DNA from: a virus
Virus record (IMG/VR): IMGVR_UViG_3300024327_000031
Span: 1-27,461 of that record
Reading direction: 5' to 3' (one strand)
DNA length: 27,461 bases
Below, one piece after another: positions 15,639 through 22,922 of this stretch. Position 1 is the first letter of the stretch, and the number at the start of each line of letters is the position of its first letter. The notes beneath the pieces are model-generated. The model searched no databases, was not told the origin of the DNA, and saw only the letters and a program-made list of their open reading frames with translations. The position numbers and the translations under genes are program-made.

Positions 15639-16721
15639 TTATAAGTCAGTTATAGTTGTTGTTGTATTTATTGGTGCATCATCAGGGTCAGCTGTTGTTG
15701 GGTTTGGTACAACATTAACATTAACTACTGGATCATCAATAATAAAATTTGTTCCAGTATTAACATCAACTTCCCTAATAATTCCTTGGTCAGAGGTTGG
15801 GCCATACAAATAACCCTGTACTGTAAATGATAGAGTATGAACTAAAGACCTTCTTGAAAGAAAATCACCTTCATAATCATCTTCCGTTGACATACTATTT
15901 AAAATAATTGGTATATCTCTTTTTATTCCCAATGATTTCATTTCGTTCATTGTCACATGAAACTCTGGTGTAAAGTACGGCAAAATCTGTTCAAGTATTT
16001 GTGAACCATCATCACTATTTAAAACCATAATGGATAAATCAATTTCAAAGTTATATGGGACAGGTGTATAAATAGTTTGTAATGTAGTAGTATTTGCATC
16101 AACATTAGCTGTTACTGTTGCTGGGAATATTGAACTGTTAGTTGGTTCACTTGTATTATTTTTAATTGTAACATTTGGTATTGATGTATAACCAGTTCCA
16201 GCATTAGTTAATGTAATACTTGTAACAACACCATTTTGCAAACCACTTACAATATTATTTTCTGAATCAGCTACTGTAATTACTGCTGTTGCCTGTGTGC
16301 CACCTGTTGGTGGAGCATCTATCTCAACAGTAGGAATTAAAGTATAACCAGAACCACCATTAGTTATTTCAATACTTTCTAATGGGCCAAGCATTTTTAC
16401 TTCTCTTATTTTTTTTGTTGATTGTAATTTCCTTGTCGTGTCATATGTCATCGTAGTTATTTCAAACGACATTCTTGGAAGAACCATTCCAACGTTTTCT
16501 TTTAAATCAGCATTACCTTGAGAATCATTAGCAGAAAATAGTTCACCTTGATCTAATTTAGATAAATACTTTTGCGCAGGGCCATACGCAATAGGAACTT
16601 TCAATGTGTTTTGAATAGTACCATTAGACAATGTTCTTTTTATAGTTATATCATTAAATACAGTTCCAAATAAAATAACTATATTTCTTATATTCTTATT
16701 GTAGAAATATTTTCCAAACAT
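15639..16721 (-). CDS. 15: gp15-like tail sheath terminator with inserted beta-repeat module
   Basis: gp15 caps the tail and joins it to the head. The N-terminus (MFGKYFYNKNIRN, then ITIKRTLSNG, KVPIAYGP) and the block YFTPEFHVTMNEMKSLGIKRDIPI with FLSRRSLVHTLSFTVQGYLYGP (about 249-307) align with T4 gp15. The protein has 360 residues instead of about 272. The excess sits mainly at residues 112-216: two copies of a motif (GGSGYTLIPTVEI and AGTGYTSIPNVTI) each followed by Ala/Thr-rich strands, a type common in phage adhesins. The C-terminal 40 residues are a Pro/Thr/Asp tail. Its ATG overlaps the gp14 stop (TAATG). Confidence 0.9.
   Translation of the reverse strand: MFGKYFYNKNIRNIVILFGTVFNDITIKRTLSNGTIQNTLKVPIAYGPAQKYLSKLDQGELFSANDSQGNADLKENVGMVLPRMSFEITTMTYDTTRKLQSTKKIREVKMLGPLESIEITNGGSGYTLIPTVEIDAPPTGGTQATAVITVADSENNIVSGLQNGVVTSITLTNAGTGYTSIPNVTIKNNTSEPTNSSIFPATVTANVDANTTTLQTIYTPVPYNFEIDLSIMVLNSDDGSQILEQILPYFTPEFHVTMNEMKSLGIKRDIPIILNSMSTEDDYEGDFLSRRSLVHTLSFTVQGYLYGPTSDQGIIREVDVNTGTNFIIDDPVVNVNVVPNPTTADPDDAPINTTTTITDL
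15665..15672 (-). promoter_or_regulatory. Possible late promoter before gp16 (one mismatch)
   Basis: AATAAATA on the minus strand, 35 bases upstream of gp16, inside the end of gp15. One mismatch to TATAAATA; the same variant occurs before the fibre gene at 20290. Weak on its own. Confidence 0.25.
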
Positions 16722-17593
16722 TATAAATCTCCCTCACTCCAAGGATCAATTTCACTAAAATCTAAAATGTTATCACCCTCTGTTTCAAATATTTTATTAT
16801 CATCATATTCAGATGTTGAAATAACTTGGTCATCCTGTGATTGAATAGTATTTGTATGGTCACTACCTCTACTGTTTACGCCTACACCTTGAATAGTTTC
16901 ACCATCTTGAAATGCACCAGAAACACGATAAACATCTAATAAAGTACCAGCCATTGATGAAACTTTAGCAGTAGCACCAGATGATTGTCCAGTAATAGTT
17001 TCACTAAGTACAAATTTTTCACTATCATTAAATGCTGTACCTACTGAAAATCTTCTTGTTACTGCATTTTGTCTTTCAATCTTATCAAATACAGCACCCA
17101 TCTCATCTACAGAAACATCAAATAACTGATTGTTATAACGAAACAATTCACAATTTAATTCATATACAGTATTTTTTCCTAATGTGTAAAATGGTTTTTC
17201 GTGTTCGACAAATTTAATTTCATATAAACCTTTACCTAATGGAAGATAAATTAAATCACCCTCTCTTGGAACGCGAAGGCTTACTTCTTCTAAAAATCTT
17301 TCTTTGTTTACAATTAAATTTAATTCGTCTTGTATATCTAAACCAAATTTAGAAACTGCATCACCAGAACCTTCAAATCCTTCTGGTGTATTAATATACA
17401 TTTCTACTTTTCTAACAGAAATAAATCTTGATGTTGGTTCTTCATTATATATTGTATCTTTCTCAGAAGTCGATTCTCGTACAACATACATTATTTCAAT
17501 TCCATTTATTTCAATTACTTCTTTAGTTAAAGCGTTAAGCAATTCCTGTTGTGGAAATGAATTAAAATTTCTAAAATAGTTATTAACTGGCAT
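16721..17593 (-). CDS. 14: gp14-like neck protein with inserted module
   Basis: gp14 and gp13 form the neck that completes the filled head. Conserved family blocks include MYINTPEGFEGSGDAVSKFG (65-84), PREGDLIYLPL (109-119), LYEIKFVEHEKPFYTLG (123-139), YELNCELFRY and the C-terminus ILDFSEIDPWSEGD (276-289). Between the core and this C-terminus, residues 192-237 contain a duplicated motif (FVLSETITGQSSGATAKV, then FQDGETIQG) that looks like an inserted small beta module. Total length is 290 against 256 in T4. The gene begins one base after the gp13 stop. Confidence 0.9.
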   Translation of the reverse strand: MPVNNYFRNFNSFPQQELLNALTKEVIEINGIEIMYVVRESTSEKDTIYNEEPTSRFISVRKVEMYINTPEGFEGSGDAVSKFGLDIQDELNLIVNKERFLEEVSLRVPREGDLIYLPLGKGLYEIKFVEHEKPFYTLGKNTVYELNCELFRYNNQLFDVSVDEMGAVFDKIERQNAVTRRFSVGTAFNDSEKFVLSETITGQSSGATAKVSSMAGTLLDVYRVSGAFQDGETIQGVGVNSRGSDHTNTIQSQDDQVISTSEYDDNKIFETEGDNILDFSEIDPWSEGDL

Positions 17594-17594
17594 A

Positions 17595-18362
17595 TTAACC
17601 TACATATCCGTCTGCTGGAAGTTCATAAGATAAACTCATTTGTTCTTCTATCTTTGCAATTTCTTCAACTGCTTCATCATATATACTTTTACCATCAAGT
17701 GTAATACCACCCGGCAATACAACTCCTTGAAACTTTTTCAAGTTCTCACCCCATTGTCGTTTAATTAAAGCTGTTGTATATTTCTTTAGAAACATATCAT
17801 TCCATACTTCACCATACTGTGAAGGGTCTAATGCACGATATGCTTCAATAACTAAAACATCGTTCACATTAAATTTTTCATTCCAATCAGCTTCTAAATA
17901 AACTCTGTTTTGTTTTCTATTAAACATCATTGTTGGTGCAATAGAAAATAATTGTTCAACTAATGAAAAATTCTGTTGTGTCATTTCCCATTGAATCAAA
18001 GAAGAACCAGAAAAACTATTTAAATCATTTAGTCTTAATTGATATTCTTCATTAAAAAATCCACCTTGAAATGAATCAAAACTAGGAATAGGTAATACCC
18101 TAACAACACTAATAACAGGCCCACCTACAGGAGAAGCAGGATCACCCATAGGAATATATTCATTAGTTATATCTTCAGCTGTTATCAGGTGTTTGAGAAA
18201 AACTTTTTCTACACCATCAAAATGATATTCTTGAAAATATTCTAATGCATCATCAACTCTTTCTTCAAGTTGATCTTCATCAATGTTTATTTCAATTACA
18301 GGTTGTCCTAACCTTCTTAAACAATAATCTATTAATCCCTGTCTTGAGTTTACACTAGCCAT
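17595..18362 (-). CDS. 13: gp13-like neck protein
   Basis: This 255-residue protein is the head-completion partner of gp14 (T4 gp13 309 residues). Family features are the N-terminus with SRQGLIDYCLRRLGQPVIEI, the acidic helix DEDQLEERVDDALEYFQEYH (about 28-47), and the C-terminal part with FLKKYTTALIKRQWGENLKK and LPGGITLDGKSIYDEA, all characteristic of marine gp13. AAGGAAAAT precedes the ATG. It is the first of the contiguous gp13-gp20 block. Confidence 0.92.
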   Translation of the reverse strand: MASVNSRQGLIDYCLRRLGQPVIEINIDEDQLEERVDDALEYFQEYHFDGVEKVFLKHLITAEDITNEYIPMGDPASPVGGPVISVVRVLPIPSFDSFQGGFFNEEYQLRLNDLNSFSGSSLIQWEMTQQNFSLVEQLFSIAPTMMFNRKQNRVYLEADWNEKFNVNDVLVIEAYRALDPSQYGEVWNDMFLKKYTTALIKRQWGENLKKFQGVVLPGGITLDGKSIYDEAVEEIAKIEEQMSLSYELPADGYVG

Positions 18363-18377
18363 ACTATTTTCCTTTTA

Positions 18378-18644
18378 TTATTGTGGGGCAATTCCCATTG
18401 GCTCAAGTTGTTTCAATATATTTTCTTTATCTTCTGCTGCGATTTGAAGACGAGCCTCAAGTTGAACAACTACTCCGTTAGCTTCATTGACTTTACCTTG
18501 AAGAACATTAATTATTTTTTGTGCATAGTTAAGTTGTGCCTGCACTTGTTCAACAGTAACATCAGGATCAACTGGTGCTGGTTTTGCTAATGGTGTCGTT
18601 TTTGGTTTTTCTTCCTTTGCTTCTTCTTTTACTTCATCAGTCAT
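18378..18644 (-). CDS. Small coiled-coil protein before gp13
   Basis: This 88-residue protein has a charged, Lys/Glu/Pro-rich N-terminus (to about residue 30) followed by a heptad-like helix from about 31 to 80. I do not recognise the family. AAAGGAG lies before its ATG, and it is packed between the holin-like gene and gp13. It might be a minor virion or assembly protein. Confidence 0.65.
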   Translation of the reverse strand: MTDEVKEEAKEEKPKTTPLAKPAPVDPDVTVEQVQAQLNYAQKIINVLQGKVNEANGVVVQLEARLQIAAEDKENILKQLEPMGIAPQ

Positions 18645-18675
18645 TTCATAGACTCCTTTAATATAGAATTATTAA

Positions 18676-18963
18676 TTACTTTCTTTTTTTCTTCGATGGT
18701 TCATCAGCACGTTCTATTCTATTCTCATCAACTTCTAATCCATAACGTGTTCGTATCATCGTATCCAGCTTTAAAATATCTGTCTGTAATACTCTAATAC
18801 GATCTATAAGTTGGATAAGTATATCTGTTTGATACCCTATCTTCCCTGTAAGTGAATCTTGTAGCCACTTCACAATTTTCCAAAAACCCCACCCAATCAA
18901 TAACAAACCTACGATTGGCACGCCTAATTTTTCAATTAGTTCGGCAGTCTGGTCTAATTGCAT
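18676..18963 (-). CDS. Single-span membrane protein, holin-like (BhlA/UviB type)
   Basis: The 95-residue protein has one hydrophobic segment at about residues 13-31 (LGVPIVGLLLIGWGFWKIV), followed by a long amphipathic charged helix and a Lys/Arg-rich C-terminus. This topology matches small class III-like or BhlA/UviB-type holins, which permeabilise the inner membrane to release the endolysin. No endolysin gene is visible nearby, so function is inferred from architecture only; a membrane anchor for another complex is possible. AGGTAGGT precedes the ATG. Confidence 0.58.
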   Translation of the reverse strand: MQLDQTAELIEKLGVPIVGLLLIGWGFWKIVKWLQDSLTGKIGYQTDILIQLIDRIRVLQTDILKLDTMIRTRYGLEVDENRIERADEPSKKKRK

Positions 18964-19005
18964 TTATTTACCTACCTATTTGTATGTATACTACTAAAAA
19001 AAACA

Positions 19006-19036
19006 AAGGGGGACAGGGAAAACCCCCATCCCCCTT
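19006..19036 (-). terminator. Rho-independent terminator after the 403-residue fibre gene (nested hairpin)
   Basis: AAGGGGGA (19006-19013) pairs with TCCCCCTT (19029-19036), enclosing an inner GGG/CCC pair; on the minus strand it leads to TTTGTTTTTTTT. It has the same nested layout as the terminator after gp23, with the shared core ATGGGG-TTT-CCCTGT. Confidence 0.87.
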
Positions 19037-19078
19037 CAGTGAATCTACTACTATGTTGTTTCTAAGTTAAAAATAACC

Positions 19079-20290
19079 TTAGAAAGTACCGCCGTCAACT
19101 TCATCAGACCACACTGGAGCTCCACCAGAAGAAACCATAAGTTTCTGACCAGCTGAACCGATTGTGAGAACTGTCATGTCAGCTGTACCAGCACCAACTA
19201 GGATACCTTCAGCAGTAACAGCTTGAAGACCAGTACCACCAAGGGTAACAGGCATTTCAGACTGAACAGACCATGTTCCACCTGATACTGTACCAACACC
19301 AGTTGAGCTAGATGTATCAATACCAAATCCACCATATGTTGATGTAATGATATCTGCGTTCCATGTACCAGCTGTAATCGTACCAAGACCTGTGATAGCT
19401 GTCTGTGAAGCAGTTGTCAATGTACCGTCAATGCTTCCGAAAGCAGCATCACCCAAAGAACCAGTCATTACTTCGCCGGTATTGGTTGCATCTTCGATGA
19501 ACTTAAATTTCTTGTCGGTATCATCCATACCCATCCAAGAGAACTTTGCAGCTGCGCCATATTTCATTGCAACACCACGATCTTTACTATCAGCTGCGTT
19601 AGCACCCAATGTAAAGATAGGATCAGCAACTGTAACAACAGTTGAATCAACTGTTGTGGTTGAACCTTGAACAGTCAAGTTACCAGAAATTGTAACATTA
19701 CTTGAAAGATCAATTTGAACAGCAGCACTTTCTGTACCACTTGATTGAATATTCAAGTTGTTGTCTACGTTAGACAATGTTGCAACGTAGTTACCAGTTG
19801 TATCTGTTCCCAGAGCAACAGCGTTAGCTGCAACACCATTTACAGTTGCAGTACCATCAGCACCAATTGAAACATCACCAGAAAGTGATTTATTATCCCA
19901 AGAATTTGTACCATCATAAATTAGAACCTGTGCAGTCGATGGGTTAACAATATCTGTATCAGATGCCTGTGAGATAGGATTAGTATTAGCAAGAAGTTCT
20001 TGCTGGACAAATGCAGTTGTTGCGAGTTGAGTTGTGCTTGTAGTTGTTGCAGCTGTAGGAGCTGTTGGAACACCCGTCAATGGAGTATTGTTCAAGATAT
20101 CATCAGCGAAAGCAGATGTTCCTGTACCACCGATTGTACGAACAACAGCACCAGCTGATGTCATATCACCGATATACAAAACACCTTCTCCACCACCTGT
20201 ACCATGATCTACCCATGCCAATTCACCTTTAGCAAGACCAGTAGGTGCTGCATTAGCGGAGGATCGTTTAATTTGAATTGTATTAGCCAT
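19079..20290 (-). CDS. Fibre-like virion protein with MANxIxIKRS N-domain
   Basis: This 403-residue, Thr/Ala/Gly-rich protein is typical of marine T4-like adhesins. The N-terminus (MANTIQIKRSSAN, then LAKGELAWVD and GVLYIGD) is a small virion-attachment type domain also seen at the start of phage tropism determinants. Then come TTQLATTAFVQQ, a VLIYDGTNSWDNKSLSGDV element, and beta-rich repeats such as VTVADPIFTLGANA and ITGLGTITAGTW. The C-terminus has the common GQKLMVSSGGAPVWSDE module and ends DGGTF, an ending shared with the small protein at 20417-20641. A terminator follows and an AATAAATA box lies 20 bases upstream. It likely forms a trimeric fibre or baseplate decoration. Confidence 0.8.
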   Translation of the reverse strand: MANTIQIKRSSANAAPTGLAKGELAWVDHGTGGGEGVLYIGDMTSAGAVVRTIGGTGTSAFADDILNNTPLTGVPTAPTAATTTSTTQLATTAFVQQELLANTNPISQASDTDIVNPSTAQVLIYDGTNSWDNKSLSGDVSIGADGTATVNGVAANAVALGTDTTGNYVATLSNVDNNLNIQSSGTESAAVQIDLSSNVTISGNLTVQGSTTTVDSTVVTVADPIFTLGANAADSKDRGVAMKYGAAAKFSWMGMDDTDKKFKFIEDATNTGEVMTGSLGDAAFGSIDGTLTTASQTAITGLGTITAGTWNADIITSTYGGFGIDTSSSTGVGTVSGGTWSVQSEMPVTLGGTGLQAVTAEGILVGAGTADMTVLTIGSAGQKLMVSSGGAPVWSDEVDGGTF

Positions 20291-20310
20291 TTTTATTATT
20301 TCCTTTTAAA

Positions 20311-20318
20311 TATTTATT
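20311..20318 (-). promoter_or_regulatory. Probable late promoter before the 403-residue fibre gene
   Basis: AATAAATA on the minus strand (one mismatch to TATAAATA), in a 126-base non-coding gap and 20 bases before the start codon. Together with the terminator at 19006-19036 it would make this gene a single transcription unit. The rest of the gap (20319-20416) shows nothing further. Confidence 0.45.
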
Positions 20319-20416
20319 GTTAGGTTTGTCACTTTAAAAAACATTGTAATCATTAAATAAAATTCACATCCTACTCCATTGTCATTGTATATTTTAAACC
20401 CACCACTTATAATTTT

Positions 20417-20641
20417 TTAGAATACACCACCATCATTATCGTTGATAACTTCTATATCTATTGGAACGAATTTTTCTGTTGTAGAGTCATATACTAAAAC
20501 ATCATTATCGTTCAAACCAATTTTATTTACGTCTGATAAATCCACCAATGGCGGTGTAACACCAGACCCAGTAGCTGCAGCTGTGCCTAATGCGGGTGAA
20601 AATATTGGATTTCCGTTATTAAAATTTACTTGTATAGGCAT
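20417..20641 (-). CDS. Small fibre-associated protein sharing the DGGxF ending
   Basis: This 74-residue protein carries LNDNDVLVYDSTTEKFVPID (43-62), the short 'DVLVYDSTTGKW' type motif that recurs in marine phage fibre proteins and appears as VLIYDGTNSWDNKSL in the neighbouring 403-residue protein. It ends NDNDGGVF, like that protein's DEVDGGTF. Its start overlaps the stop of the preceding gene (TAATG). It may be a cap, connector or adaptor of the fibre, inferred only from the shared modules. Confidence 0.6.
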   Translation of the reverse strand: MPIQVNFNNGNPIFSPALGTAAATGSGVTPPLVDLSDVNKIGLNDNDVLVYDSTTEKFVPIDIEVINDNDGGVF

Positions 20642-21246
20642 TAGATTATTGTTACCTCTGGTCTAATTGTTATAATACCGTCAATAACTCTTTCTTTGGG
20701 TATTGAAACATAATCACTACCACCAGCATCAACTGTTATAGAATTTACTATTCCATTCGCATCAATAGTTGCAGTAGCAGTTGCACCAGAACCTCTTACA
20801 TCACCAGCACCAAGAACTCTTGTATCAGTAATAGTTACAGCAGGTGCTGATGTATAACCAGTACCAGCATTTTCAATAGTTATCTCTGATATAGCACCGT
20901 CTGCATTAACTTTTGCAAAACCAACAGCACCAGAACCACCACCACCTGTTATGGCAACAATAGAGCCTGTTCTATTAGTCAACTCAACATCATACACCCA
21001 TTTTCCATTTTTTAAATTAGATGTTTGAATTGGTGTTAATCTCAGCTGTATTTTACCAGTAGCAGCATCCATAACAACAACTGTAATGTTTTCTTTAGGA
21101 GAAACAGATTTATAATGTCTTCTTATTTGTGACGCAAGAGTGTGTCCTGTTATATCCCTTGTCGAACCATTTGTATTCATCAAGTTAATATCAGCCATCC
21201 AATTTTGTCCAGCATTTAAATCTTGATTCCATTTTACTGAAGCCAT
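20641..21246 (-). CDS. Baseplate/fibre-type beta protein with inserted GTGYT module
   Basis: The outer parts of this 201-residue protein, residues 1-96 and 185-201, together look like one beta-sandwich similar to the N-terminal domain of baseplate upper (BppU-like) proteins: VKWNQDLNAGQNWMADINL, DITGHTLASQIR, GKIQLRLTPIQTSNLKNG, YDVEL and finally DGIITIRPEVTII. Between them residues 97-184 hold an insertion with AGTGYTSAPAVTI and a second, degenerate copy AGGSDYVSIP, plus GSGATATATI strands. The same repeat family is inserted into gp15. No clear ribosome binding site beyond AAGGTAAAT is visible before the ATG. Confidence 0.65.
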   Translation of the reverse strand: MASVKWNQDLNAGQNWMADINLMNTNGSTRDITGHTLASQIRRHYKSVSPKENITVVVMDAATGKIQLRLTPIQTSNLKNGKWVYDVELTNRTGSIVAITGGGGSGAVGFAKVNADGAISEITIENAGTGYTSAPAVTITDTRVLGAGDVRGSGATATATIDANGIVNSITVDAGGSDYVSIPKERVIDGIITIRPEVTII

Positions 21247-21277
21247 ATTATTTACCTTAGTGCATTATACTTTATAT

Positions 21278-21526
21278 TTACAGTTTAGCTCGTTCAGTTG
21301 CAATCAACGCTTCTTGTGCATCAAGCCAAGTTGAGTCTGCGTGTGCTTCACGCAATCGTCTTTGAGTTACTTGCCCTTCTAATTCACTTATTTCTTTAAG
21401 AGCATTGCGTGTCGTTTCGCCATCTACCCACTCCTGTTCTTCCAAGTCCCTAGCATCATTCTCTTCTTTTGTTAGCTCGACTGTGATGCTACCTGCTGGC
21501 CCTGCTATTACTTTAGTTCTAGTCAT
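21278..21526 (-). CDS. Small charged protein in the fibre cassette
   Basis: This 82-residue protein begins with a short beta-like part (TKVIAGPAGSITVELTKEE) followed by helical, charged sequence ending LDAQEALIATERAKL. Comparable short proteins lie near tail-fibre genes in other marine phages, where an assembly role has been suspected; I cannot assign a function. Its start region is the second copy of a 29-base tandem duplication, so a ten-codon leader frame with its own AAGGATATT and ATG lies immediately upstream and stops in an ATGA overlap with this gene's start. Confidence 0.62.
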   Translation of the reverse strand: MTRTKVIAGPAGSITVELTKEENDARDLEEQEWVDGETTRNALKEISELEGQVTQRRLREAHADSTWLDAQEALIATERAKL

Positions 21527-21573
21527 TTATAATATCCTTTTTTAGTTTTAGTCATTTATAATATCCTTTTTTA
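21513..21573. repeat. 29-base tandem duplication containing a translation start
   Basis: Positions 21513-21541 and 21542-21570 are the same 29-base unit with one mismatch (C at 21519, T at 21548), and the match continues a few bases further. Each copy contains the ribosome binding site AAGGATATT, an ATG and the first codons MT(R/K)T. The farther copy ends within the stop codon of the 250-residue gene. Confidence 0.92.
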
Positions 21574-22323
21574 TGCGTGGGCTATGCCGTAAACTGACAG
21601 TCTTCCAGAGATTATGTTGCCGGCAGCAAAAAGAAACTGTATTCGATCAAGCGTGATAGCTGTAGTCCTAGCACCAACTCCCCAATTAGATGAAAATCGA
21701 CCTGCCGCACTGACATTTATACCGACCCCGCTAAACGTTGAGAAGGCACTCGCATCATTTGGGGAATGTAGATACCACATACCCCCATAAGTTTTTCCAG
21801 AAGAGTTGCCGTTGTCAGCAGACAATCTTATTTTACTACCCGATGTAGCTTGGTCAGTCCCTACAACGGCCGTAGAATCTAGGCGGTTCACCATACTGTA
21901 AGAATAACCCGACTCGTCTATGCCAGAACTGTCGCCACACCGTAACCAAGCGTCCCTACCATTAGTCGCAGGGGCCAGAGCCGACATTGCAATAGCATAG
22001 GTATCGTAAGTAGCATCTAGACCCGTTATCGTAAGAGATGCTGAATTACTTGCTTCAGCAGTCCCTATCAAATTCCAAGAACCACCACCAGCTTCCGCAT
22101 ACGTCTGATCGCCTCTCAAAAAAGTACTGGAGGAAGCCGTTCCTGTTCCAAGCCTAGCTGTGGGTACTGTGCCACTTCCTATATTAGTAGCGTTTAAAGC
22201 TGTGAGATTAACCCCACTACCAGCAGGAAGTGTGGCAGGGAATCTTGCATCAGCTATAGTCCCAGTTAACTTACTTGCCGCCAAACCTTCTATTGAATTA
22301 TCTACTACTTTTGATAAAGCCAT
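21571..22323 (-). CDS. Fibre-like adhesin with FLRGD module
   Basis: The first 80 residues of this 250-residue protein are a linker of fibre-type repeats (LSKVVDNSIEGLAASKLTG, GTVPTARLG) ending TGTASSSTFLRGDQTYAEAG, a near copy of the segment TGTASNSTFLRGDGVWAAPA at the end of the large fibre at 23336-26446. The remaining 165 residues (from SWNLIGTAEAS) look like one compact beta-sandwich, plausibly the receptor-binding tip. This C-terminal part has about 45% GC in sampled lines, against under 30% in parts of the neck genes, consistent with exchange. AAAGGAG precedes the ATG. Confidence 0.72.
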   Translation of the reverse strand: MALSKVVDNSIEGLAASKLTGTIADARFPATLPAGSGVNLTALNATNIGSGTVPTARLGTGTASSSTFLRGDQTYAEAGGGSWNLIGTAEASNSASLTITGLDATYDTYAIAMSALAPATNGRDAWLRCGDSSGIDESGYSYSMVNRLDSTAVVGTDQATSGSKIRLSADNGNSSGKTYGGMWYLHSPNDASAFSTFSGVGINVSAAGRFSSNWGVGARTTAITLDRIQFLFAAGNIISGRLSVYGIAHA

Positions 22324-22357
22324 TTATCTTTTCTCCTTTAGTTTTTATTTCTTAACT

Positions 22358-22894
22358 TTAACCCAATGCAATTGCCATTGTTACAGCATTTGATTCAGCA
22401 GGTGCTGTTGACATTGTAGTTCCATCTGCAAATGTAATTTTATTTCCAGACATTATGTGAATACCATCACCCTTGATTTGTATAACAGCTCCACTTGAAC
22501 CAGCTTCTTGAACATGAAACTCTATGATAGCATCTTCACTTGAAGCTGATGCATCTGCAATCTTACTTGTTATCTTTGCAAAAACAACTTTATCACTATT
22601 ATCATTCTCACCTTGAAATTTAATTTCTCCGATTGCATCAGAGTCAAAGGGTGAAAAAGAATTTCTATATAAATCTAATACTGGCCCTGCAGCTGCACTA
22701 GTATCAGTAGATATTAATTCCAATACCGTCTTACCTACAACAGCATCAGATACCGTAACAATTGAATCATCTGATTTTCTAGTGTATAACTTCTGATCTG
22801 CAATGTTCATGCAAATCTCACCAACTGCAATATCACTTGTAGTAGGTATAGAATTAGATGTTTCGCTTCTTTTTATTTTTATAATGTTCGCCAT
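22358..22894 (-). CDS. Short fibre-like protein combining IKRS N-domain and AVTMAIALG ending
   Basis: The 178-residue protein opens with MANIIKIKRSETSNS and GEICMNIADQKLY, the same small N-domain as the 403-residue fibre. Its middle has strands such as VLDLYRNSFSPFDSDAIGEI with EIKFQGENDNS, a type seen in marine fibre proteins carrying per-object property domains. It ends MSTAPAESNAVTMAIALG, and the last nine residues are identical to the end of the 1036-residue fibre. It is therefore a mosaic of its neighbours and probably a virion appendage protein. Confidence 0.68.
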   Translation of the reverse strand: MANIIKIKRSETSNSIPTTSDIAVGEICMNIADQKLYTRKSDDSIVTVSDAVVGKTVLELISTDTSAAAGPVLDLYRNSFSPFDSDAIGEIKFQGENDNSDKVVFAKITSKIADASASSEDAIIEFHVQEAGSSGAVIQIKGDGIHIMSGNKITFADGTTMSTAPAESNAVTMAIALG

Positions 22895-22922
22895 ACATAA
22901 CCATCATCTCATTTAAAATAAA

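Noticed and set aside
16066-16073. TATAAATA on the plus strand inside gp15
   Set aside because: It faces the opposite way to all genes and there is no plus-strand gene behind it.
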